A stretch of 64,000 nucleotides of DNA from NCBI RefSeq assembly GCF_017352195.1, contig NZ_CP071445.1, positions 2,480,001 to 2,544,000 on the forward strand. Reading direction: 5' to 3'. The notes below the pieces were generated by a model, which was not told where the DNA came from, made no database searches, and was given only the letters and a program-made list of their open reading frames with translations. The stretch is from Sedimentibacter sp. zth1 (GTDB taxonomy: Bacteria > Bacillota > Clostridia > Tissierellales > Sedimentibacteraceae). Of the stretch, positions 56,727 to 64,000 are shown one piece after another. Numbering within the stretch: position 1 is the first letter of the stretch; each line of letters begins with the position of its first letter. A program made the translations under genes and the position numbers.

Positions 56727-58145
56727 CTAAATTAATACTGCTAATATCAAAATTATTAAAGTTAAAATAAATAGCAATAATACAAACTTCCACACATACT
56801 TAATCCATTTATCATATGGAACTCTACCAATCGCAAGTCCTCCCATAACAACTGCACTGGTTGGAGTAATTAAATTTACTAGACCGGATGCACTTTGAAA
56901 AGCTGTTATAACTAAATCACGTCCAACATTTGCAAAATCAGCAAGCGGAGACATTATTGGCATTGATAATGTTGCAAGTCCTGAAGTAGAAGGTATTAAA
57001 AACGATAGTGGTATATAGAATATATATGTTAGTGCAATAAATATTATTGAACCTGCTCCACTAAGTGTTTGTTCACCCCAATAAAGTATAGTATCAGTGA
57101 TTAATCCATTGTTCATTATAACTGTAATACCTCTTGAGATACCTATGATAAATGCAACACCCAATAAATCAGCTGAACCTGCTACAAAGCTACTAATTAA
57201 ATCTTCTTCACTAAGTCTAGCAAATATTCCAATAACAACTGCACCTACTAAAAATAATGCTGCTAACTCTTGAAACCACCAAGCTAGAGTTGGTATAGCT
57301 GTAATTCCAAGGTCGGAAAATGGTATAACAGAGTATATCATTACCACGAATACTAAAGAGAAAATTATTAATGTTATTTTTCTTTTGCCTGTTAATTTTA
57401 AATCATCAACATTAGTTGCCTTAATTGAAAAATGCGATTTATTATTTTCATACATATCTGCTACATATGATTTCGAAGGATCTTTTCTTACTTTTTCTGC
57501 ATATCTAGTTACAAAAAATATTGCTATTGCTTCTAGAACTACAAACTGTATTATCCTTATAATTATACCATCGCCAAGTGAAATGCCTGCAAAACCAGAA
57601 GCTATACCAGTTGCGAATGGGTTAACGGTTGAGCCTAAAACACCAACACCGGCACCTAACAAAATTACAGCAACTGCTGAGAGTGCATCATATCCAGCTG
57701 CAATAAACACCGGTATTAGTAAAGGATAAAAAGCTATTGTTTCTTCAGCCATTCCATATGTTGTTCCACCTAAACCAAATAAAGTCATTAGAATGGCTAT
57801 CATATATTTCTCTTTACCCTTTAGTTTGTTAATTACGTTAGAAATACCAGCATTTATAGCACCAGTTTTCATAACAACACCTAAAAAACCTCCAACCATA
57901 AGTATAAATACAGCTATATCTACTGCATTGTAGAAACCCTCAAATGGAGATAATAAAACATCAGCTATACCTTGCTGATTAGGTTCTACTTCATGATATG
58001 TCCCTGCTATTGGTTCATTACTAGAACCATCAGACTCAACATAGTCATATTGTCCAGGAGGGATGACCCAAGTTAAAATAGCCATAACTATAATTATGAT
58101 AAATAAAACGGTATATGCGGTAGGCATTTTAAATTTACTTTTCAT
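56727..58145 (-). CDS. YfcC family carrier, likely arginine/ornithine exchanger
   Basis: A 472-aa membrane protein of the YfcC/C4-dicarboxylate anaerobic carrier family (PF03606-like), about twelve segments. It starts MPTAYTVLFIIII, has WVIPPGQYDY near residue 28, and FGLGGTTYGMAEET near 128. In arginine deiminase operons such carriers take the place of ArcD and swap arginine for ornithine. Its place as the last gene of arcA-arcB-arcC supports that. Ribosome site GAGGAAT. Confidence 0.85.
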   Translation of the reverse strand: MKSKFKMPTAYTVLFIIIIVMAILTWVIPPGQYDYVESDGSSNEPIAGTYHEVEPNQQGIADVLLSPFEGFYNAVDIAVFILMVGGFLGVVMKTGAINAGISNVINKLKGKEKYMIAILMTLFGLGGTTYGMAEETIAFYPLLIPVFIAAGYDALSAVAVILLGAGVGVLGSTVNPFATGIASGFAGISLGDGIIIRIIQFVVLEAIAIFFVTRYAEKVRKDPSKSYVADMYENNKSHFSIKATNVDDLKLTGKRKITLIIFSLVFVVMIYSVIPFSDLGITAIPTLAWWFQELAALFLVGAVVIGIFARLSEEDLISSFVAGSADLLGVAFIIGISRGITVIMNNGLITDTILYWGEQTLSGAGSIIFIALTYIFYIPLSFLIPSTSGLATLSMPIMSPLADFANVGRDLVITAFQSASGLVNLITPTSAVVMGGLAIGRVPYDKWIKYVWKFVLLLFILTLIILILAVLI

Positions 58146-58262
58146 TTTTATTCCTCATTTTTTTTTATGATTATCCCCCTTAAAAGTTACCACAAAGATT
58201 ACTGTTAATAATGTTTATAAAAACTATCATACATGTAATCTCTGTGGATACATATTTTAAAT

Positions 58263-59210
58263 TTAGCAACTGATAATAGTACCACTATTACCAGATAAAG
58301 AATCTTGTGCTTTGTTTAGTGATGTAATAACAGCTTTTCTGCCTGACTTAGATTCTGCAAATTTTATAGCAGCTTGAACCTTTGGTAACATGCTACCTGG
58401 AGCAAAATGACCTTCTTCCATGTATTTTTTTGCTTCCTCACAGCTTAAATTAGCTAATTCTTTTTGGTCTGGTTTATTAAAGTTTATACAAACTCTATCT
58501 ACTTCTGTTAAAATCATCAAAATATCAGCATTTATATCTTCTGCTAATCTTTCAGCAGCTAAGTCTTTATCTATAACAGCTGCAACTCCTTCTAAACAAC
58601 CATCTTGTTTCTCTATGACTGGAATACCACCACCGCCACAAGCGATTATTATTGTTGTATCCCAAAGTTGTTTGATTGTTTCTAATTCAATAATTCTCTT
58701 TGGCATAGGTGAAGGTACAACCCTTCTATAACCTCTGCCAGCATCTTCTTTAACTGTATATCCTTTTTCTTGTTCTATTTTTTTTGCTTCTTCTTCAGAA
58801 TAAAATGGGCCAATAGGTTTTGTAGGATTCTGAAACGCTTTGTCGTTTTTATCAACAACTACTTGTGTTATTATACTGACAATAGGAACTTTTCTGTCTT
58901 TTTTACTCATTGCTTCTCTTAAACCTTGTTGAATATGATAACCTATATAACCTTGACTCATTGCACCGCATACATCAAAAGGCATAATTGGTGTAATATC
59001 CTTAGCTGCTTCAGAAGCAAGTAAAATTCTACCTACTTGAGGTCCATTTCCATGAACAATAGCAATCTCATAACCTTGACTACTTAAATCTGCAATATAT
59101 TCTGCTGTTTTTTTTACTACTATTAATTGTGACTCAGCGGTTGAAGGCAATCCTTTATCTTCTAGGGCATTTCCGCCAAGAGCTACAACAACCTTTGTTA
59201 CATTAGTCAT
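58263..59210 (-). CDS. arcC: Carbamate kinase
   Basis: A 315-aa enzyme that makes ATP from carbamoyl phosphate and ADP, the energy-yielding step of arginine fermentation. The motifs VVALGGNALEDKG near the start, VHGNGPQVG near residue 55, CGGGGIPV near 200 and DKDLAAERLA near 222 define the family. Ribosome site GGAGAAC. Third gene of the operon. Confidence 0.95.
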   Translation of the reverse strand: MTNVTKVVVALGGNALEDKGLPSTAESQLIVVKKTAEYIADLSSQGYEIAIVHGNGPQVGRILLASEAAKDITPIMPFDVCGAMSQGYIGYHIQQGLREAMSKKDRKVPIVSIITQVVVDKNDKAFQNPTKPIGPFYSEEEAKKIEQEKGYTVKEDAGRGYRRVVPSPMPKRIIELETIKQLWDTTIIIACGGGGIPVIEKQDGCLEGVAAVIDKDLAAERLAEDINADILMILTEVDRVCINFNKPDQKELANLSCEEAKKYMEEGHFAPGSMLPKVQAAIKFAESKSGRKAVITSLNKAQDSLSGNSGTIISC

Positions 59211-59225
59211 AATTATTGTTCTCCT

Positions 59226-60218
59226 TTAACTCATCATAGAAACCAATACAGCTTTAATTGAATGCATTCTATTTTCTGCTTCATCAAATACAACTGATTG
59301 TTTACATCTAAATACTTCATCAGTAACTTCCATTTCATTTATTCCAAACTTTTTAGCTATGTCTTCACCAACTTTAGTATTAGTATCATGAAATGAAGGT
59401 AAGCAATGCATGAATATGGCATCTTTTTTAGCGTTTTTCATTGCATCTGAATTAACTTGATATTTAGACAATAATTTAATACGTGTTTCCCAAACTTCTG
59501 GAGGTTCACCCATAGATACCCAAATATCAGTATAGATTACATCTGCATTTGTAGTTCCTTCTTTAACGTCTTCAGTTAAAGTTATTGTGCAATCACTTTC
59601 GGATGCTATTTTTTTACATTTAGCAACTAACTCGTCTGTAGGCCATAGTTCTTTTGGTGCACAAGCTGTAAAGTTTAGCCCAAGTTTAGCGCAAGCAATC
59701 ATCAATGAATTACCCATGTTGTTTCGGGCATCTCCCATATATGTGAAATTAATGCCTTTTAATTTTCCGAATTTTTCTTCTATAGTCATCATGTCTGCTA
59801 ACATTTGTGTTGGGTGATATTCATCTGTTAGTCCATTAAATACTGGTACTCCCGAATGTTTAGCAAGCAATTCAACAACATCTTGGTCAAATCCTCTATA
59901 TTCAATACCATCAAAAAATCTTCCAAGTACTTTAGCTGTATCTTCTAAAGATTCTTTTTTACCCATTTGTGAACTGCTAGAATCTAAAAATGTTACACTT
60001 GCACCTTCGTCATGGCATGCGACTTCAAATGCACATCTAGTTCTTGTAGATGTTTTTTCAAATAACAAGACAACATTTTTGTTTTTCAGCATTTGTTCGT
60101 GAACACCTGCTCTTTTTTTAGCTTTTAAATCATGAGATAAATCAAGTAAATATCTTATTTCGTGTGGAGTGAAATCTAATAATGTTAAAAAACTTCTTCC
60201 TTTTAAATTGACTGCCAT
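59226..60218 (-). CDS. arcB: Catabolic ornithine carbamoyltransferase
   Basis: A 330-aa enzyme splitting citrulline into ornithine and carbamoyl phosphate. The carbamoyl-phosphate loop is STRTRCAFE near residue 56, followed by HPTQ near 136 and the ornithine Cys loop HCLPSFHD near 272. In this operon the catabolic direction is expected (arcB), although sequence alone cannot separate it from argF. Ribosome site AAAGGAG. Confidence 0.92.
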   Translation of the reverse strand: MAVNLKGRSFLTLLDFTPHEIRYLLDLSHDLKAKKRAGVHEQMLKNKNVVLLFEKTSTRTRCAFEVACHDEGASVTFLDSSSSQMGKKESLEDTAKVLGRFFDGIEYRGFDQDVVELLAKHSGVPVFNGLTDEYHPTQMLADMMTIEEKFGKLKGINFTYMGDARNNMGNSLMIACAKLGLNFTACAPKELWPTDELVAKCKKIASESDCTITLTEDVKEGTTNADVIYTDIWVSMGEPPEVWETRIKLLSKYQVNSDAMKNAKKDAIFMHCLPSFHDTNTKVGEDIAKKFGINEMEVTDEVFRCKQSVVFDEAENRMHSIKAVLVSMMS

Positions 60219-60242
60219 TTTTTCTCCTTTTTTACAAATTAA

Positions 60243-61454
60243 TTATTCTCTAATAAGAGGCATGCTCATACATCTTGGTCCACCACGACCTCTTGAAAGT
60301 TCGCAACTAGGCATTACGTGAATTTTAATACCATTTTCCTCTAATACAGCATTAGTTACATTATTTCTTGAATAAACTACAACTTCACCTGGTGCAATTG
60401 CTAAAGTGTTTGAACCATCATTCCATTGCTCACGAGCAGCATCAATGATATTATTTCCACCACATTTAATCAATTTCACATTATCAAGATTCAAGTGTTT
60501 CTTTAAAATATCCTCTAGACTACCATGTTCTTCATTTATAGATAATTTATTTCCATCCATTTGTAAAACATGTAAATTCATATCATTCTTTATATTAGGA
60601 TGCATTGTAAATTTATCATAATCAACCATTGTAAATACTGTATCAAGATGCATAAATGTTCTTTGCTTTGGTATATCAATTGCTAAAATCTTTTTAAAAT
60701 TTGAATCTTCTGTCAATATGTTTTTTGCAAGTTTTTCAATTGCATTTGGATGAGTTCTCTGTGAAATACCAACTGCAATAGTTTCCTTGTTTAAAATTAG
60801 GATATCTCCACCTTCTAAATGAGCATCTTCGGTTCTGTCGTACCATAGCTTAGTACCTTTATATAAAGGATTATAATTAAAAATATATTTGGCAAACAAA
60901 GTTTCTCTGTTTCTAGTTACTGTAAGCATTTTGTGTACAGATGCACCATGCCCAATAGATGCAAATGGATCTCTTGTAAAATATAAATTTGGTAGAGGGT
61001 CAGTAACAAATGGATAATCGTCTTCCAAAAAGTCCATAAGGTTGCTTTTTTCGTAGTCTTTTAGTTCTGATTTGCGAATACCTTCTATCATTTTTGCAAT
61101 CATTTCCTTAGTATCTAAGGATTTAAAAAGCTCATATAAAATTTGTGATTTTGATGCGCTATTTACACCAGCTTCTTTAATAAATTCTTTAATAAATTGG
61201 TCTTTTATATCTTCATTAGAAATAGATTCCGCCACTAAGTCAGTTAAATAAACAACTTCTACACCGTTAACTTTTAAAATTCCTGCAAAAGCATCATGTT
61301 CCTCTTGTGCGATTTTAAGAAAGGGTATATCATCAAATAATAGCCTTTCTAAATATTCAGGCATTAAGTTTTCAAGCTCTTTACCAGGACGATGAAGTAA
61401 TACTTTTTTTAGTTTACCTATCTCTGAGTAGATATTAATTGCATTATTGTTCAA
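60243..61454 (-). CDS. arcA: Arginine deiminase
   Basis: A 403-aa enzyme hydrolysing arginine to citrulline and ammonia. Seen: [12 protein letters not shown] near residue 20, [10 protein letters not shown] near 160, HLEGGDIL near 212, HLDTVFTM near 270, and the catalytic Cys in [16 protein letters not shown] near the end. The start is a TTG (61452-61454) 6 nt after AAGGTGG, giving the family N-terminus [11 protein letters not shown]; the open frame runs upstream without a site. First gene of the operon. Confidence 0.94.
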   Translation of the reverse strand: MNNNAINIYSEIGKLKKVLLHRPGKELENLMPEYLERLLFDDIPFLKIAQEEHDAFAGILKVNGVEVVYLTDLVAESISNEDIKDQFIKEFIKEAGVNSASKSQILYELFKSLDTKEMIAKMIEGIRKSELKDYEKSNLMDFLEDDYPFVTDPLPNLYFTRDPFASIGHGASVHKMLTVTRNRETLFAKYIFNYNPLYKGTKLWYDRTEDAHLEGGDILILNKETIAVGISQRTHPNAIEKLAKNILTEDSNFKKILAIDIPKQRTFMHLDTVFTMVDYDKFTMHPNIKNDMNLHVLQMDGNKLSINEEHGSLEDILKKHLNLDNVKLIKCGGNNIIDAAREQWNDGSNTLAIAPGEVVVYSRNNVTNAVLEENGIKIHVMPSCELSRGRGGPRCMSMPLIRE

Positions 61455-61613
61455 AAACACACCACCTTTTAAATATAGTAAATTAATAATGCTAAAAATG
61501 TGTAGATAATATTGTCGTATTTTAGATAACATTATCGATAGTATTTTTTCTATAAAAGAATTTTTTATGCAAAAAATTAAACTCCAATAAGTGGATGAAT
61601 TATATTTATATAA

Positions 61614-61659
61614 TAAAAAAAGCAAAATAATTAATATACATATAATTATTTTGCTTTTA
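61614..61659 (-). terminator. Terminator of the PurM-like gene
   Basis: AAAAGCAAAATAATTA pairs with TAATTATTTTGCTTTT, with T-runs on both ends. Confidence 0.8.
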
Positions 61660-61701
61660 AAATTTTATGTTGTGATTTCATTGTGAATTCTCAAATTATA
61701 A

Positions 61702-62442
61702 TTAATAAAATTTACCTAAAACTTCAATATTTATAGATATTAAAGCTTTTAATTTGTCTAAATTTTTTTCGCTTATACTTACTATACAGCTACATGAAGG
61801 ACCGCCAGATTTATTTAAATCAATAGATATATAATCTGAGTATTTAAATTTTAAACTATTGCATTGACATAATGTATCCAATTCGTAAGAAATTCCTTTT
61901 GAACCAACAGGTACAATTTCATTTGTAAAGTCGCAATTTTTAAGTGTTTCATAATCTGTTATAGTCATTATTTTATCAGGATTTGCTATAACATCAGGAC
62001 CTACAAGTGGAAGTCCAATAGAAACACATATATCGTTTTTTGATGTTTTTTTATATTTTAATTTAGCCTTGTCTATTATTCCAACTCCAGTTGTACCAAT
62101 AGATGTTTGAACTGTCTTTGCATTTTCTTCCGTACTTCCTGTTAAGTGTACATTAGTGTTTTTTAATAAATTTATAGTATTATTAAAGCCCTTTATGATA
62201 TTTTTACCAGTATCATTCATTTCAACTGCTAAACCATCAGATAAAACTAACGGTTGAAATCCCATACTTAAGAGTTCTGCAAGTACAACCTTTGCAGTCT
62301 GTTCTCCAACTATAACTGAGGAAGCTTTAATAGTGTCATGTTCTTTTTCTCCTATACCGCCACAAGAATCACATGAAATACCAATGTATCGTTCTTCGTC
62401 TATATCTATAAGTGTTAAATCTCTAACTTGTTTTATATTCAT
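61702..62442 (-). CDS. PurM/SelD-like (AIR synthase-related) protein
   Basis: A 246-aa protein. Its N-terminal half has the PurM-like layout: ISCDSCGGIGEKEHD near residue 24, LSDGLAVEMNDTG near 70 and TGSTEEN near 100. A Cys-rich patch, CQCNS, lies near 195, and GPSCSCIV near 220. PurM-like enzymes bind ATP, but the full catalytic set is not evident. Similar proteins are found in clostridia with unknown function. ATG 62442 follows TGGAGG; an in-frame ATG overlaps that site. Confidence 0.6.
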   Translation of the reverse strand: MNIKQVRDLTLIDIDEERYIGISCDSCGGIGEKEHDTIKASSVIVGEQTAKVVLAELLSMGFQPLVLSDGLAVEMNDTGKNIIKGFNNTINLLKNTNVHLTGSTEENAKTVQTSIGTTGVGIIDKAKLKYKKTSKNDICVSIGLPLVGPDVIANPDKIMTITDYETLKNCDFTNEIVPVGSKGISYELDTLCQCNSLKFKYSDYISIDLNKSGGPSCSCIVSISEKNLDKLKALISINIEVLGKFY

Positions 62443-62603
62443 ATTTTCCTCCATAATAACAATTATATTTATATTTTATGATAAAAATTGGTATAATACA
62501 ATAAGTTTATTTTATATTAATCTTGTATACTTTTATATCAAATGTGCATAATAATAATATTAGATAATACTTTTTTAATTATCCTTCCAAAATTAATAAT
62601 GTA

Positions 62604-62635
62604 AAGCAAACCCACACTATTGTGTGGGCTTTGTC
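62604..62635 (-). terminator. Terminator of the P-type ATPase gene
   Basis: GCAAACCCACAC pairs with GTGTGGGCTTTG around a TATT loop. The T-run on the minus strand is short. Confidence 0.6.
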
Positions 62636-62638
62636 ATT

Positions 62639-64000
62639 TCATTTAAATTTTATTTTTAATAATCTCGATGCATTTAAAACTGCAAGTATTGCAACTCCAA
62701 CATCAGCAAATACAGCTAAAGGCATTTTAACGTTACCGTAAACAGTAAAAATCATTACTAAAAGCTTAACACCAAGACAGAAAATTATATTTTGCCAAAC
62801 AATTGATTTTGTTTTCTTTGCAATTTCTATACTTTGAATAACTTTAGAAGGCTCATCGTTCATTATTACAACATCGGCAGATTCAATAGCAGCATCTGAA
62901 CCCATACCACCCATAGCAAATCCTATATCAGCTCTTGTTAGAACTGGAGCATCGTTTATACCATCGCCAACAAATAATAATTTAGCTTTTGGATGTTTGT
63001 TTTTGAATAAATCTTCAACTATATCAACCTTGTTAGTTGGAAGTAAATCGCTATATACTTCATCAAGACCAATTTGTTCTTTCACATAGTTAGCAGTTAT
63101 TTTGTTATCTCCTGTAAGCATTATAGTTTTCTTTATACCTGCTAATTTTAAGTTTTTAACTAAATCTTTAGCATCTTCTTTAATTTTATCACTAATAACA
63201 ATATAACCTACATAAACATTATCGTGAGACACATAAAGAACTGTACCAGGCTTATCTTTAGCTTGCTCATACTTAATATTATTTTTTATCATAAGTTTTT
63301 CATTGCCAAGCAAAGTAGCTTTATTGTCAATATCAGCGCTTACTCCATATCCAGCTATTTCTTTATAATTAGAAATGTTTTGTCGTAGTATGTTATCACT
63401 ATATTTTTCTTTAATTGATTTTGCTATTGGATGATTAGAGTAATACTCTCCATATGCAGCAATTTTCAATAAATCATTTTCATTAAAGCCATTAGTAGCT
63501 TTAATTTCTGATACATTAAATTTTCCTTCTGTCAATGTACCAGTTTTGTCGAAAACTGCGATTTCAGCTTTTGATAATGCCTCTAAATAATTTCCACCCT
63601 TTACAAGTATACCGTATTTAGATGAAGTACCAAGTCCGCTAAAATAAGTTAATGGTATCGATAAAACTAATGCACATGGGCAAGAAACAACCAAGAATGT
63701 AAGTCCTATATAAAGCCAATCGTATAATGGCTGTTTTAAAACAATTGGAGGAATAATAGCTATCAAAGCTGCAACAAATACAACAATAGGAGTATAATAC
63801 TTAGCAAACTTAGTTATAAAGTTTTCAGTCTGAGATTTTTTATTTGATGCTTTTTCAACTAAATATAAAATCTTAGAAACTGTAGATTCTTTAAACGTTT
63901 TAGTAACACTCATTGTTAATACACCAGTTTGATTTATTGATCCACTTAGAACTTCATCACCTGTAATTTTATCTATAGGCATTGATTCACCTGTTAAAGC
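62639..64000 (-). CDS. Heavy-metal P1B-type ATPase (partial, N-terminus beyond window)
   Basis: The last 453 residues of a metal-pumping ATPase; the 5' end lies beyond the right edge. The window edge reads LTGESMP (actuator TGES loop). Then come two membrane helices, the metal site CPC in VSCPCALVLS, the phosphorylation site DKTGTLTEG, HPIAKSI (HP motif), and the hinge GDGINDAPVL. The CPC type transports Zn/Cd/Pb or Cu; the C-terminal NVKMPLAVFADVGV form fits ZntA/CadA. An internal ATG at 63982 is not the start. Confidence 0.93.
   Translation of the reverse strand, partial: ALTGESMPIDKITGDEVLSGSINQTGVLTMSVTKTFKESTVSKILYLVEKASNKKSQTENFITKFAKYYTPIVVFVAALIAIIPPIVLKQPLYDWLYIGLTFLVVSCPCALVLSIPLTYFSGLGTSSKYGILVKGGNYLEALSKAEIAVFDKTGTLTEGKFNVSEIKATNGFNENDLLKIAAYGEYYSNHPIAKSIKEKYSDNILRQNISNYKEIAGYGVSADIDNKATLLGNEKLMIKNNIKYEQAKDKPGTVLYVSHDNVYVGYIVISDKIKEDAKDLVKNLKLAGIKKTIMLTGDNKITANYVKEQIGLDEVYSDLLPTNKVDIVEDLFKNKHPKAKLLFVGDGINDAPVLTRADIGFAMGGMGSDAAIESADVVIMNDEPSKVIQSIEIAKKTKSIVWQNIIFCLGVKLLVMIFTVYGNVKMPLAVFADVGVAILAVLNASRLLKIKFK

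Noticed and set aside
61455-61612. ArgR box upstream of arcA
   Set aside because: ATAAATATAATTCAT resembles half an ARG box, but spacing is wrong and the DNA is so AT-rich that such matches are expected.

Overview
The window is an AT-rich, low-GC chromosome segment from an anaerobic, fermentative Firmicute of the Clostridia/Tissierellia type. This is inferred from strong AGGAGG-type ribosome sites, a SAM-I riboswitch on metK, a long Prs, an arginine deiminase operon with a YfcC-type carrier, DegV, SLH-domain proteins and a Firmicute CofE-like protein. No genus is claimed. Most of the window is ordinary core genome; one accessory island lies at about 36.8-48.4 kb.

Left part (0-36.5 kb). Nucleotide and amino-acid housekeeping genes come first: a P-loop kinase, two class I aminotransferases, tRNA-Lys, a HAD phosphatase and prs. 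A MarR/MATE divergent pair and a large transglutaminase-like protein follow. An apparent amino-sugar operon (cutC, ROK kinase, nagA) is next. Then come a CNNM/CorC protein, a second MATE pump, an M23 peptidase and a cell-envelope operon (mreB-like, galU, phosphoglucomutase, SLT-SH3-SLH protein). After these lie a GGDEF protein, ttcA with a secreted phosphodiester-glycosidase-like protein, riboswitch-controlled metK, degV, a CofE-like gene divergent from a LysR regulator, a NIT2-like amidase with no canonical start codon, and purA.

Accessory island (36.8-48.4 kb). This looks like a RiPP (ribosomally made, modified peptide) operon. Two related 61-aa precursors (37543, 39443) and a third, divergent 60-aa precursor (43208) share an LLxEE...VNSDGxKN leader motif and end in Cys-containing tails. 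Between and after them lie three radical SAM enzymes, an ABC exporter without a C39 domain, an M16 peptidase, a winged-helix protein and an MFS transporter. A likely order is transcription from an extended -10 promoter, modification by the radical SAM enzymes, leader removal by M16, and export with self-protection by ABC/MFS. Each precursor ORF is bracketed by a perfect inverted repeat: 13 bp for the two A-type genes, 19 bp of unrelated sequence for the B-type gene. The enclosed spacing is almost the same (285/285/287 nt). This is the most unusual signal in the window. The upstream precursor belongs to a decayed tandem copy of the unit, cut by a degenerate IS3-family element.

Right part (48.4-64 kb). 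A frameshifted lipoprotein gene with an A-AAA-AAG slippery site, a small secreted protein and a candidate 27-aa ORF are followed by guaA. Then comes an acetyltransferase/ABC-transporter operon with a secreted acidic protein. The arginine deiminase operon arcA-arcB-arcC-yfcC runs on the minus strand. The window ends with a PurM-like protein and a partial heavy-metal P-type ATPase that runs off the right edge.
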